Part shown: positions 26,573 through 36,128 of the stretch, one piece after another
Layout: every line of letters starts with the position of its first letter
Numbering within the stretch: position 1 is the first letter of the stretch
Assembly (NCBI GenBank): GCA_963780635.1
Contig: CAWACW010000010.1
Span: 496,001 to 560,000, forward strand
Origin: DATEPR01 sp963780635
GTDB lineage: Bacteria; Actinomycetota; Actinomycetes; Mycobacteriales; Pseudonocardiaceae
DNA: 64,000 nucleotides
Reading direction: 5' to 3'
Notes under the pieces: model-generated
Told to the model about the DNA's origin: nothing
The model's database searches: none
The model's input: only the letters and a program-made list of their open reading frames with translations
Program-made: the position numbers and the translations under genes

Positions 26573-27499
26573 CTACACCTGCGCGGCCCCGCTGACGGTC
26601 GCCGGGAACACGGTCGCCCAGTCGTCGCGCATGCTCGCGACCGCCCATCCGTCCCGGGCGGCTGTCGCGAGGGCGCGCTTCGCCTTGTCCTCGTATGCGT
26701 ACTCGCGCTCGGCGTCGTCATGGTGGACCAGCAGTGGGAAGCGCGCGGACTGAAGCATCTCCACGTCCCCGTCGGCGTTCCCGCCGGCGAAGGCCGGTGG
26801 CCTGCCGACCTGATGATAGATGTGGACCGGCTTCCCGGGCCCGTCGTCGACCCCGCCCAGCGCCGTGGGCAACCGGTACAGGGTGCCGTCGCGGTACTCG
26901 TAGTCGGGTGCGGTGCCGATGACCCGTTCGCGGAGCACGCCATAGCTGGGCTCGGAGATCACCCGCATGAAGTCCCGGCCGCCACCGGACACGATGAACA
27001 CCCGGAACTCGTGCGCGGTGAGCAGGTCGAGCAGTTCCCGCATGGGCTGGTACACCACGTCTTGATATGGCACGCCGAATCGGGGGTGGTGCACCGTGGC
27101 GAAGAAACCCCGGACGATGTCCTCGAACTGCTCGGGTGTGGTGCCGCTGAACGCCTCCGCCATTCCCTTCATCAACTCGGGGATGTGCTGCTCGTACGCC
27201 CGCAGCCAGTCCGCATCCAGCTCGACCGCGGCGCGGTAGGGCTGCTGGGTCCGCTTCGACGGGTCGGCCTGAGCCATGGCCGCCCACTGCCGCAACACGA
27301 AGTCGAACTGAGGGGGGAGCGGCTGCTCGCACCACAGCGTGCCGTCGTTGTCGAAGGTCGCGACCCGATCGGCGGTCTCCAGGTGATCGGGTCCGTCACG
27401 GGTGACACTGGCCAGGAAGCCGAGCACGGCCTGCCGCGCGGCACCATCGTGCCAACTTGGCAACACGGGTACGTCCACCGTGGTCCGAGCGTTTGTCAT
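26573..27499 (-). CDS. HAD superfamily hydrolase-like protein
   Basis: The 308-residue protein has HAD motif I FDNDGTLW (Asp50 nucleophile, Asp52 acid/base), motif II in FIVSGGGRDFM, and motif IV GGNADGDVEML. The large insert between motifs I and II and the QFDFVLRQWAAM segment match the secreted or cytosolic HAD proteins often found beside sulfatases. It is expected to hydrolyse phosphate esters. The ATG at 27499 is favoured; the longer ORF adds about 42 residues of low similarity. Confidence 0.85.
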   Translation of the reverse strand: MTNARTTVDVPVLPSWHDGAARQAVLGFLASVTRDGPDHLETADRVATFDNDGTLWCEQPLPPQFDFVLRQWAAMAQADPSKRTQQPYRAAVELDADWLRAYEQHIPELMKGMAEAFSGTTPEQFEDIVRGFFATVHHPRFGVPYQDVVYQPMRELLDLLTAHEFRVFIVSGGGRDFMRVISEPSYGVLRERVIGTAPDYEYRDGTLYRLPTALGGVDDGPGKPVHIYHQVGRPPAFAGGNADGDVEMLQSARFPLLVHHDDAEREYAYEDKAKRALATAARDGWAVASMRDDWATVFPATVSGAAQV

Positions 27500-28391
27500 C
27501 CGCGCACGCCGTTCATGCCACAACGTCTTCCTGCCAGCAGCGCCACCGAAGTCACCAGCGGCCGGCTCGCGATGCAGAGCGCCGTCTCCGTCCGACGGCG
27601 AACCTCGCGAACATCGTGCGGCCACGGCCGTCGTGCACCATCACCTGAATGTGATGACCTGCGATGCGGGGAAGTGGGGGCGGCACGGCACCCGACGACG
27701 AGGGCTTTCGTCTGCTTCGCGAAGGCCGTCTGCCGATCCCGCACTGTCCTGCGCCAATGCGTCCGAATCGGACGCCATCCAATTTGCGTGCATGCGACCG
27801 CATCGTGGACCGCCGATCGCGCGCCACCGTTGCCGGGCAGCAGTATCGCCAGCCAGGACGACACTCCGCCCGCTGGCGCGTGAACGTTGCCTTTTCTTCG
27901 CCCAGGTGGGCCAACCCTGCCTGCGCGGTGACGACACGTCGGTGGCGGATCGACAGCTCGATCATCCATCTGACCCGACGCATCGAGAGCTACCGGCCTA
28001 CCGCAACGGTCGGGAGAGCACATCACTGGTCTCCATCGGCAACTCATCCCCGGTGGATGATGTGGCGCCGCCCGCAGGTGTCCAAGGATTGGGTTCGATC
28101 TACCGGCCGTTGGCGCTGACTCCACGAGCTGATCTGCGAACATCAGGGCTCGGTGCTGGAGCGGAACGGCATCGACGAGATCGCGGCGAGGCCGACGATC
28201 GGAGTCATCCCGTCGTGTGGACTGGACAGGCGCTACGAGCAGCGACTCGCGTCGTCGACCGGAGTGCGCAGCCCCGCCCAACGCGCGGCGGCGAGTCGAG
28301 CGGGCGTTGGGCGCGCGGACGCGGCCGGCGTCCGTCCTGGCCGGGACCGCCGCCCCTCGTCCACTCGAATGTCGTCGCGGAGGCGCAGCTC
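27500..28391. other. long region without intact gene
   Basis: About 890 nt in which no frame shows recognisable protein domains. A palindromic element CATCAC-6nt-GTGATG (27637-27654) resembles one near 31697. Frequent stops in all frames and weak codon bias suggest decayed sequence leading into the CBS remnant. Confidence 0.4.
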
Positions 28392-28868
28392 ATGCCGGAA
28401 GCACATGTCGTCACCGACGATTCGCACCTTGTGCTCGGCATGGTGTCCGAAGTGGCTCTCAGCCACGCGGGGAAAGGGCACCGGCAGGCGCACCGCATCG
28501 GGCGCGGCAACCGACGATCGCGCTGGCGGACCGGCCGACCGTGCGCCCAGGATCTCCTGGACCCAGCGCCGGTCACGGTCGACATGAGCGCCGATGTCCG
28601 GACTGCCGCCCCGCTCCCCGGCCATCGCCGTGCGGCCCGGTTGCCCGTTGTCGACCCGCTCGGTCGGCTCGCGGGCGTGGTGACCAGGTGGGACCTGATG
28701 CGCGCAGATGGGCGGGCCGGCTCTGGCACACGCTCCATCGACAGCATGCCGCTACCCGAAGTGACATCCTCCGCCCCGATGAACTGCGCACCCGGCCAGG
28801 ATGACGGGCCCGGACGGTGGTTCCGCGCGCCGGACACGCCGCTGGGCGGGACTGGTGAGCACTACTGA
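28392..28868 (+). pseudogene. decayed CBS-domain protein
   Basis: In this frame TDDSHLVLGMVSEVAL and, later, QDLLDPAPVTVDMSADV plus RLPVVDPLGRLAGVVTRWDLMRA follow the tandem CBS pattern (V-V-D-x-x-G-x-L-x-G-x-V). The second CBS motif is clear, while the linker and first repeat have lost expected residues and the N-terminal half of repeat 1 is missing. CBS pairs normally bind adenine nucleotides. It is most likely a nonfunctional remnant; a small divergent CBS protein is the alternative. Confidence 0.45.
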
Positions 28869-28932
28869 GAGCAATCCCGAGGATGACCCATTCGGTGCAA
28901 TGGCACGAGGACGAGGGAGGTAGCGGAGGGCC

Positions 28933-29565
28933 ATGTTGTCCGAAGCTGTTCCTGCGGCGTTCGGTGCGGCGATCTACCCGCCGGCCTTGCTGTTCATGGC
29001 GTTCCTGCTGGTCAACCCGCAACCCAGAAAGCGGGCGCTGATCTTCCTGGCCGGGGCCGTGCTCATCACCCTCGGCTTTGGCTTCCTCTCGGTGCTGGTG
29101 TTGCAAGCCAGCGGAGCCGAGAGCCGCAAGCACCGCACGGTGCCGCCCTGGATCGACCTCTCCATCGGCATCGTGCTCGTGGCCTTCGCCCTGGTGGTCT
29201 ACTTCCGGCCGCCGCGCGGGCCCAAGGCCGCCAAACAGCGCCGCGAACTTGGCGTGGTCGGGTTGCTGAGCATCGGTCTGCTGATGTACACGCCGTCACC
29301 GCTGTACCTGGCCTCGCTGCATGCCATTGCCAAGGCGCACACCAGCTTGCTGGTGACCGTGCTGAGCATCATCCTCGTCGCCGTGATCTACATGCTGCTG
29401 ATCGAGATACCGATCGTCGCCCACGCCATCTGGCCGGACACCACGATCCGCTGGGTCACCGCCGTGAACGCCTGGCTTGCACGACACGGCCGCACAATCA
29501 TCATCATCGTGGCGGCCGGCTTCGGTATCTACCTCATCACCTCGGGCATCGTCCACCTCGCGTGA
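28933..29565 (+). CDS. GAP/Sap family membrane protein
   Basis: The 210-residue protein has about six hydrophobic segments (residues 1-25, 35-60, 75-95, 105-125, 140-165 and 185-208). The opening IYPPALLFMAFLLV and the central LLSIGLLMYTPSPLYLASL match the GPL-addressing/Sap family first linked to transport of glycolipids in mycobacteria. The substrate here is unknown. It is separated from the following DAG-kinase-like gene by 404 nt, and both concern lipids. The upstream GAGGGAGGTAGCGGAGGG site is very strong. Confidence 0.8.
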   Translation: MLSEAVPAAFGAAIYPPALLFMAFLLVNPQPRKRALIFLAGAVLITLGFGFLSVLVLQASGAESRKHRTVPPWIDLSIGIVLVAFALVVYFRPPRGPKAAKQRRELGVVGLLSIGLLMYTPSPLYLASLHAIAKAHTSLLVTVLSIILVAVIYMLLIEIPIVAHAIWPDTTIRWVTAVNAWLARHGRTIIIIVAAGFGIYLITSGIVHLA

Positions 29566-29969
29566 CCAACCGGCGGTCGCCAACGGGGACATCTGGGTCG
29601 TTGTCGCATGGCCGGACCCTGCTGGCGGCTGACACCTGCCGTGGCCGGCAAACCGGGGCAAGCTCAACACGCCGTCGCGTGGACGAACGCGTCCAGTTCA
29701 CCGAGACGCTCGGACTGTCGGCCACATTCGGGGTGTGGTCGGTCTTCGGTGCGCTGTTCCACGGGGAGCTGTTCACCCGTCCGCGCTCGGCTCAACCCAT
29801 GCTCGTGCGGACCGCCACCTGGACCGTCCTGCTCCCCGTGGTGCCGCACGGATCGTGCTGCGCGAGAACCGGGGATCACCCGCCGTGGGTGGCGCTGTGC
29901 GGCGCGCGTGGGCGGGACGATGACTCCCACCGGGCGCACCGGTCGCCCGGTTCGGGGGAGAGGAACGTC
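29566..29969 (+). other. intergenic region upstream of the DAG-kinase-like gene
   Basis: The downstream ORF stays open through this interval, but the translation is low-complexity and lacks homology signs, and the best ribosome-binding site is at the 29970 start. No independent gene recognised. Confidence 0.35.
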
Positions 29970-31325
29970 ATGGCGACACCGGCCGCGACCAGTTCCGTGT
30001 CCGTGTCCGGCACACAGCGGCTGGTCGCTGTGGTAACGCTTCTGGCCGGTGTCGTTGTCATCGGGTTTGCCGTCTACGTGCTGGTGTCCCGGTTCCCGGC
30101 CGGTTTGGGCGCTTTTGGCTGTGTCGCGGTCGCATTGGTGGGTTCGTGGTTCGTGGTGGCCCGTCGCGGCGGGCTACGCGTGATCGGGGTCGTCGTGACC
30201 GTGTTGGCCCTCGTCGGTGTCGTGGTCTTGCTGTTCCGCAACGGTGGCTGGCCGTATCTGGCCGTTTTGGTGGTGGGCGTCGCGATCGCTAACGTCGCCG
30301 CCCACAGGGCCTTCCGGGTACGCGTCCGGCTGGCGGCCGCGGAGCCACCGCGTCAGCCGGTGTTGTTCGTCAACCCCTGGTCCGGCGGTGGGAAGGCTGC
30401 CAAGGTCGGGCTGGTCAAGGAGGCTGCGGCCCGCGGTTTCGCGACGGTCGAACTGCGCAAAGGGGACGATCTCGAGGTGCTCGTCCGTGACGCGGTCGCG
30501 GCGGGCGCGGACGGACTCGCCGCCGCGGGTGGCGACGGCACCCAGGCCGTGGTGGCCACGGTCGCCGCGGAGCACGGTCTGCCCTTCGCGTGCATCCCGG
30601 CCGGCACTCGCAACCACTTCGCCCTGGACCTGGGGGTGGACCGCGACGACGTGGTCGGCGCACTGGACGCGTTCACCGAAGGTGGCGAGCACTGCGTCGA
30701 CCTGGGTGAGGTCAACGGCCGGGTCTTCGTCAACAACGTCTCCATGGGTCTGTACGCCGTTGCGGTGCAGAAGAAGGGCTATCGCGATGCGAAGATCCGC
30801 ACCCTGCTGGAGACGGCACCGGCGGTCCTCGGCCCTACTGGTCCTGCCTTGGACCTGCGCTGGGACTCCGCGGACGGCACCGCGCACGCGTCCGCGGCCA
30901 CCATCCTGGTGTCGAACAACCCCTACCGGCTCGGTCGCGCGGTCGGCTCCGGCACCCGCCCGCGGATCGACCTCGGCCGACTCGGCATCGCCGTCGTCCA
31001 GACCGGGGACACCCGCGCCCGGGGCGAGAGTCACGGCCTGTCGTCGATACTGCTGCAGTGGTCGGCGTCCGAGTTCCGTGTCGACTCGGCGCAACCGGTT
31101 CCGGTGGGCGTCGACGGGGAGGCCATGACCTTGGAGCCGCCCATCCGGTTCCGCACGCGGCACGGTGTGCTGCGAGTCCGGATCTCGCCACGGCACCCCG
31201 GAGCGTCACCATCGGCCATCCAGCCCGCTCGCGTGCGGGAAACCTTCCGCGCTCTGGCTGCGATCGCCGCGGGCCGGGTCCCGCCGAACGTGGGGCTTGT
31301 CGCGGCCGGTTCATCACGTAGCTGA
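29970..31325 (+). CDS. diacylglycerol kinase-like lipid kinase with N-terminal membrane anchor
   Basis: The 451-residue protein has three or four transmembrane helices in residues 15-110, followed by a DAGK catalytic domain: FVNPWSGGGKA near 130, AAAGGDGTQAVV near 185, IPAGTRNHFALDLGV near 210, and a C-terminal half with VNNVSMGLYA. It would phosphorylate a lipid or sphingoid-type alcohol at the membrane. Start selected by the GGGGGAGAGGAACGTC site. Proximity to the GAP family gene suggests a lipid-related pair. Confidence 0.88.
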   Translation: MATPAATSSVSVSGTQRLVAVVTLLAGVVVIGFAVYVLVSRFPAGLGAFGCVAVALVGSWFVVARRGGLRVIGVVVTVLALVGVVVLLFRNGGWPYLAVLVVGVAIANVAAHRAFRVRVRLAAAEPPRQPVLFVNPWSGGGKAAKVGLVKEAAARGFATVELRKGDDLEVLVRDAVAAGADGLAAAGGDGTQAVVATVAAEHGLPFACIPAGTRNHFALDLGVDRDDVVGALDAFTEGGEHCVDLGEVNGRVFVNNVSMGLYAVAVQKKGYRDAKIRTLLETAPAVLGPTGPALDLRWDSADGTAHASAATILVSNNPYRLGRAVGSGTRPRIDLGRLGIAVVQTGDTRARGESHGLSSILLQWSASEFRVDSAQPVPVGVDGEAMTLEPPIRFRTRHGVLRVRISPRHPGASPSAIQPARVRETFRALAAIAAGRVPPNVGLVAAGSSRS

Positions 31326-31366
31326 GGCGCTCCGGGTCGCACCGCAGCGAGTGCTGCTTGGCCTGT

Positions 31367-31663
31367 TCAGCGCGTCGTCTCGATCCGTCGACGGACGATG
31401 CGTTCGACCAAGATGGGAACGTAGGTCTGGACGGGAGCGTCGATGAACTCAGCCGCGGCCTCCTGGACCCACGCGGTGATCTTCGAGGACTGTCCGGCAC
31501 CGGTGTGACCGAAGCGGCGGTGCAGCCGTGCGACCACATCGTCGAGTCCCCGCGCGGCGGGCGCGCTCAAGGTGTTCGGTTGCGCGCTTTCGCCGCCGGT
31601 AGCCGGTGCGAGCCCAGCACCTCTCTCCGAGGCCTCGTACGCGGTGAGGCGAGAGGGGGTCAT
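31367..31663 (-). CDS. small protein with three-helix-bundle dimerization-type domain
   Basis: The 98-residue protein's C-terminal 60 residues (LDDVVARLHRRFGHTGAG, then FVPILVERIVRRR-type ending) match a small helical domain frequent in actinomycetes and described as a three-helix bundle dimerization domain. The N-terminal third is disordered. No function is known. It converges on the DAG-kinase-like gene. An ATG at 31663 is used; the longer ORF extension is not protein-like. Confidence 0.5.
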   Translation of the reverse strand: MTPSRLTAYEASERGAGLAPATGGESAQPNTLSAPAARGLDDVVARLHRRFGHTGAGQSSKITAWVQEAAAEFIDAPVQTYVPILVERIVRRRIETTR

Positions 31664-32346
31664 GCGGCCATCGTCGGCTGGCCGTGGTCGCGCAGCATCA
31701 CCTGAATGGGATGACGTGAGGCCAGACACACTCCGTACGGTCACGACGATCAACCTGTCGTTTGGTTCATGGTCCAGTGCGCTGGGTAGCCGGCGCCACG
31801 GCTTCCCGGCCGGGGTTGTCAGGTCGGTGCCATCGCCGGGACTGGCCCGGGGCTGATCGAGCGCGTGATCCCGTACCGGTTTGTGGCCGGGCCGTCCCGC
31901 CGTCGACACCGCTCGGCCCAGACCTGCCGGACCTCGGATGTGCTCGCACTGGCCATCTGACTCGGGCTGGTCAACACGACCTTCCGCCACAACTCTCCCG
32001 GCCCGTGCGCCGAACTGCCCCCCTCCGCGCGACCGAGCCCCGAGGGCGACCGTCCGCGGCCATGGAGCCCGCGTGCTCGAACCGTGTACTCCCGGTGACC
32101 GTCAGTCAGCACTTGCACCTGATGGCGCGAGTCGAGCCGCACACACGCAGCTGGGCGGGACGTCGGCCTGCCGGCATCCCTCTGCGCGGTGAGACCGGAA
32201 CGCCGCGCTGATCCGGACGCCGTGTTCACCTCTGTGGGGGGATGCCATCCCGGCGTGGAGGCGGTGGTGTGGTGGTAGCACCGAGGAGCGATCCGCGGTG
32301 CCTGAGGATGGGCGGTGTCACGCCGCCGCGCCCGGAGGGAGTGGCT
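31664..32346. other. intergenic region upstream of the DUF2252 gene
   Basis: Nearly 680 nt without a recognisable gene. It contains a degenerate copy (around 31697-31714) of the CATCAC...GTGATG element seen near 27637. The stretch close to 32320 is purine-rich and supplies the ribosome-binding site CGGAGGGAGT for the DUF2252 gene. Confidence 0.35.
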
Positions 32347-33816
32347 ATGACCGAGACGGCTGATGGGACCACGAGTAGGAGGTCTGGCGCGCAGACAGTT
32401 GGCCGAAGCCGGGCGCGGTCTGAGACGGCGAAGCGTTCGAGTCGCGCGGACCTGGTGGCGCAGGGCAAGGATGCCCGGGCGCTGGCTCCGCTGGACTCGC
32501 ACGCCGAGTTCCGGCCGGGTGGGTCCCGGGATCCGGTGGGATTGCTGCTGGGGCAGGCGGCGTCGCGGGTGCCGGAACTGGTGCCCGTGCGGCACGGGCG
32601 GATGCTGGTATCCCCATTCACCTTCTACCGGGGGGCTGCGCTGCCGATGGCAGCGGATCTGGACACCACGCCCACATCAGGGCTGCGCGTGCAGCTGTGC
32701 GGGGATGCACATCTGTCCAATTTCGGTGCGTTCGCCTCCCCGGAACGGCAGCTGGTCTTCGACGTCAACGACTTCGACGAGACCGTCCCCGGCCCATTCG
32801 AATGGGATGTCAAACGGCTGGCCGCAAGCCTGGCGGTGGCGGGGCGGGACAACGGGTTCACGGCCAAGGCCTGCCGCAAGATCGTCCTGGCGGCGGCCGA
32901 GGGCTACCGCACAGCGATGCGCGGGTTCGCCGAGCAGCCGCTGCTGGAGGTCTGGTACGCGCATCTGGACATTGAGCCGGCCATGCGTGACGTCCGGTCC
33001 CAGGTGAAGCCGAAGAGGTTCAAGACCGCCGAGGCGATGCTGGCCAAGGCGCATACCCGCGACAGCACCCAGGCGCTGGGCAAGCTGACCACCGTCGTCG
33101 ACGGGAGGCGGCGGATCATCTCGGACCCGCCGATGATCGTCCCGGTCGAAGAGGTCTTCGCCGATGTGCGGGCCGATGCGCTGTACGAGCAGCTCCACGC
33201 CGTGCTGACCAAATACGGGCGCAGCCTGCAATCGGACCGCCGCCACCTGCTGGAGCAGTTCACGATGGTCCAGGTGGCCCGCAAGGTCGTCGGGGTCGGC
33301 AGTGTCGGCACCCGCGCCTGGGTCGTGCTGATGGAGGGCACGGACGGGGTCGAGCCGCTGTTCCTGCAGGCCAAGGAGGCCCAGCCATCCGTGCTGGCCG
33401 GCTACTGCGGCCGCAGCAAGTACGCCAACGAGGGCGAACGTGTCGTGGCCGGGCAGCACCTGATGCAGGCCCAGAGCGACATTTTCCTTGGCTGGACCCG
33501 CGCTGTGGGCGCGGACAATACGGAGCGCGACTTCTACGTGCGCCAACTGCGGGACTGGAAATTCTCCATACCGGTCGAGCGGCTGCGCCCCAAGGGTTTG
33601 ACGATCTACGGCCGGCTGTGCGGGTGGACTCTGGCCCGGGCGCATGCCCGCTCCGGTGACCGCGTCGCGCTGGCCGCCTACCTCGGCGGCTCCGCCAAGT
33701 TCGACCACGCGATCGCCGAGTTCGCCGACACCTACGCCGACCAGAACGAACGCGACTACGCCACATTCCAACGCGCCGCCAAGGACGGCAAGGTTGAAGC
33801 CACCACCGAGATCTAG
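32347..33816 (+). CDS. DUF2252 family protein (kinase-like fold)
   Basis: The 489-residue protein has the family landmarks PFTFYRGAA, LCGDAHLSNFGAF, FDVNDFDET and GPFEWDVKRLAASL, then FLQAKEAQPSVL and a C-terminal YADQNERDY. The fold resembles aminoglycoside phosphotransferases (GDxHxxN and D-x-D-type metal motifs), but the substrate is unknown. The first 35 residues are basic and disordered. Start chosen by the GGAGGGAGTGGCT site. Confidence 0.88.
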   Translation: MTETADGTTSRRSGAQTVGRSRARSETAKRSSRADLVAQGKDARALAPLDSHAEFRPGGSRDPVGLLLGQAASRVPELVPVRHGRMLVSPFTFYRGAALPMAADLDTTPTSGLRVQLCGDAHLSNFGAFASPERQLVFDVNDFDETVPGPFEWDVKRLAASLAVAGRDNGFTAKACRKIVLAAAEGYRTAMRGFAEQPLLEVWYAHLDIEPAMRDVRSQVKPKRFKTAEAMLAKAHTRDSTQALGKLTTVVDGRRRIISDPPMIVPVEEVFADVRADALYEQLHAVLTKYGRSLQSDRRHLLEQFTMVQVARKVVGVGSVGTRAWVVLMEGTDGVEPLFLQAKEAQPSVLAGYCGRSKYANEGERVVAGQHLMQAQSDIFLGWTRAVGADNTERDFYVRQLRDWKFSIPVERLRPKGLTIYGRLCGWTLARAHARSGDRVALAAYLGGSAKFDHAIAEFADTYADQNERDYATFQRAAKDGKVEATTEI

Positions 33817-34036
33817 GCGGTACCCACGGTTGCCGAAGCGGGCAGCTGCACTCGCGAATCGACTGACCAGGACACAGCCCGCGCTGTCCTGCGCGATCCG
33901 TGGCCGCGAGGAGAGTCTCGGTGCCGCCGTGTTCGTTCGCGGCCGCCACGATATGCACCTGACCAGTGCGGGCCACATGCTGACTGGCGACGCGCGGGGC
34001 CTGGCCGAACTCACCCGTGCGGCACTGGCCAGGGCG

Positions 34037-34490
34037 TCACGCGCAGGGCGTGACGGACCGCGCCGACACTGATGGTGTTGCCGGCGGTCTGGCCAACAGG
34101 ATCGGCCCGACGACCTTGGTGGTGAACGACAGGCCCATGATCGCGGGGTCGAGCCCGCCCACCAAACCCTTGGCGCGCACCGAGTCAGTGAACACCAGGT
34201 GATCCACCTGGCCGAGACGTTCGGCCAGCACAGGGATGCTCGCATCCATCCGCCAGGTCGACGTACTCGACGGATGCTTCCGGGTCGCCGTAGGCGCCGG
34301 TCAGGGTAAGCGCGCTGTCTCGGCCTGCTCGCCGCGTCCGCGCGCCTGGCCTACCTGCCGCGCAACGAGCACCTGGCTGTCGTGCCACCCGCAATGGCTT
34401 GGGCGCTGCCGACGGCCTGATCTGGCGCTTGCCCGGAGCGCGGCCTGCAACCGTGACCTCTGGGTCATGAGGCCACCTTGCGTTCCGCAC
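34037..34490 (-). pseudogene. broken short-chain dehydrogenase
   Basis: Two overlapping minus-strand frames together read as an SDR N-terminal half: PEVTVAGRAPGK and VEYVDLAD in one frame, then after a shift near 34240 LAERLGQVDHLVFTDSVRAKGL and VVGPILLA in the other. The TGxxxGIG start and the whole catalytic C-terminal half are missing. It is a decayed gene, oriented like the Ddn-family gene that follows on the same strand. Confidence 0.55.
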
Positions 34491-34595
34491 AAGCGAGATG
34501 CGATCACCTACTCGGTGGCGTCCGAGCGCTCACTCCTCGGCCGCTGAACGAGCGTTGTGCCGTGTCCTGCGCAATCGAGCTCTTGGCACCGATCA

Positions 34596-35051
34596 CTACG
34601 CCTCCGCGGGCGTGAGCACGAAGATGGGCATCGTCCTGGTGGTTTTCTTCTGGTACTCGGCATAGTCCGGCCAGGCCGCGACGGCGCGCTCGAGCCAGGC
34701 CGTGTATTCCTCGCCGTGGACTTCGCTGGCCTGGTAGTCCTTCTTGACCGGACCGTCCTGGAGTTCCACCTGCGGGTTGGCCTTCACGTTGTAGTACCAG
34801 ACGGGGTGCTGGGGCGCGCCGCCCAGCGATGCGACGACGGCGTACTGGCCGTCGTGCTCGACGCGCATCAGTGGCGTCTTGCGCAGTTTGCCGGTCTTCG
34901 CGCCCACCGAGGTCAGCACGATCACCGGCTTGCCCTGGTTGTCGGTGCCTTCGGTACCGCCGGAGCGTTCGTACAGCTCGACCTGGTCGCGGCTGAAGTC
35001 GAATGCACTCGGCTCGTATTCGCCGGTCAGCGGCATGTGGTCACCATCCAA
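34596..35051 (-). CDS. F420-dependent nitroreductase family protein (Ddn-like)
   Basis: The 151-residue split-barrel protein has the deazaflavin-dependent nitroreductase pattern: IVLTSVGAKTGKLRKTPLMRVEHDGQYAVVAS, then GGAPQHPVWYYNVKANPQVELQDG. The TGKxRxxPL and HPxWYxNL-like motifs bind F420. It reduces nitro, enone or quinone-like compounds using F420H2. Either the ATG at 35051 or the one five codons later (MPLTGEY) may be used. It implies an F420-producing actinomycete. Confidence 0.92.
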   Translation of the reverse strand: MDGDHMPLTGEYEPSAFDFSRDQVELYERSGGTEGTDNQGKPVIVLTSVGAKTGKLRKTPLMRVEHDGQYAVVASLGGAPQHPVWYYNVKANPQVELQDGPVKKDYQASEVHGEEYTAWLERAVAAWPDYAEYQKKTTRTMPIFVLTPAEA

Positions 35052-35078
35052 TCCGTCGATGTTTCTGGGAAAGGTGCG

Positions 35079-35434
35079 CTAAGAGCTGCTAACACAATAA
35101 CTGTTCGGCTCGCGTCGCAGTATGCCAATCCCGGTGAGCGCGGCTACCAGGCCGAGCATGATCGCTGCACCGGTGAGCGCAGTGGCCGGCCAGCGCTCCC
35201 AGGGCGAACGCCGCGATCGCGACGAGCGAGGCGACCGCGGACAGGCCGGCCTGGGGATCCACACTGAAGCCCAGGAACACCACATTGCCGGTCATGTTCG
35301 CGACGAACACGTGGCCCAGCCGCAGGTAGCAGGTAGCTCACGGCGTCGACGAGCACGGTGACCACGGTCAGGGGCAGCAGTGCGGCCACGGTCTGTCGGG
35401 GCCCAACGGAGAGGGGACAGCCATCGGTGTTCAC
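35079..35434 (-). pseudogene. YoaK/DUF1275 membrane protein, broken
   Basis: The frame starting VNTDGCPLSVG and RQTVAALLPLTVVTVLVDAVSYL is the normal N-terminus of DUF1275 proteins; the next family segment, HVFVANMTGNVVFLGFSVD, is in another frame. The break coincides with a 7-bp tandem duplication (GCAGGTA twice, 35322-35335); removing one copy rejoins SYL to RLGHVFVANM. A third frame supplies TALTGAAIMLGLVAAL near the end, so most of the protein's second half is also deleted. Definitely nonfunctional. Confidence 0.65.
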
Positions 35435-35454
35435 TCCATTCTGGATCTGGTCGG

Positions 35455-35951
35455 TCAGCTGATCGCGCCGAGCGCGGCGCTGAGGCTGGTGATGATCACG
35501 CCGGCGAGTGCGATGGCGACGAAGGAACGGACGAAGCCGGTGCCGAAGAAGCGCCACCGGATCACGGCCAGGCTCACCAGTTCGACGGCGATGGTGGCGA
35601 ACGCCACGGCCAGCGCGACGTGGTACTGCGGGATGAGGAACGGCAGGCTGTGCAGCACGCCGCCCAGGAACGTTCCTGCCCGGTGATCGCGCCGCGCGAG
35701 TAAGGGCTCCCGCGCCCGGTCAGCTCACCGGTGTCGGACAGGCCCTCGGAGAAAGCCATGCTGACGCCGGCACCGATCGCGGTGGCCAGGCCCGCGAAGA
35801 ACGCGTACATCGGCTGGTGGGTGGCGAACGCCACGGCGAAGATCGGCGCCAAGGTGGAGAGCGAGCCGTCCATCAGCCCGGTCATCGCCGGCTGCGCTCG
35901 CTGCAGCAGGAACGACCGGTCGTCGTGGCGTGGCAACGTCAATGCGGTCAT
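35455..35951 (-). pseudogene. VIT1/CCC1-type transporter domain, frameshifted
   Basis: The first 95 codons (start ATG at 35951) read as the MbfA-like VIT domain: RAQPAMTGLMDGSLSTLAPIFAVAF, then GAGVSMAFSEGLSD and LTGRGSPYSRGAITG. The rest, GTFLGGVLHSLPFLIPQYHV to the end at 35455, is in the next frame. Restoring one base in the run near 35675-35687 gives an uninterrupted protein of about 165 residues with five transmembrane helices, expected to move iron or manganese. A sequencing error is a real alternative to true loss. Confidence 0.7.
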
Positions 35952-35978
35952 GGTCGAGCGTCCTTCCTGAGATGAAAA

Positions 35979-35997
35979 ACGAAACGTACCGTTTCGT
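35979..35997. promoter_or_regulatory. perfect inverted repeat, likely TetR operator (site 1)
   Basis: ACGAAACG-TAC-CGTTTCGT, 8-bp perfect arms with a 3-bp spacer. It sits in the divergent gap between the VIT-type gene and the aldo/keto reductase operon, which ends with a TetR gene; autoregulation by that TetR is inferred. Confidence 0.6.
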
Positions 35998-36071
35998 AAA
36001 TACTCAAGGACCCGTCCGAGCCATGTGGTCGCCATGTGACGGAGGGAATACCGCGTCCAGACTGCGCGATA

Positions 36072-36092
36072 CGAAACCGGTAGTACCGTTTT
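36072..36092. promoter_or_regulatory. imperfect copy of the same operator (site 2)
   Basis: CGAAACCGGTAGTACCGTTTT repeats the AAAC...GGTAC...GTTT theme of the site 93 bp upstream with one extra base in the left arm. It lies 37 bp before the aldo/keto reductase start. Confidence 0.5.
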
Positions 36093-36128
36093 ATTGTGGG
36101 AGGCGAACCCGGTATCGAAGGAGGAATC

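Noticed and set aside
27402..28868. One 488-codon plus-strand gene covering the whole HAD-to-CBS gap
   Set aside because: Only the last 160 codons resemble a protein family; the first two thirds overlap the HAD gene or are low complexity.
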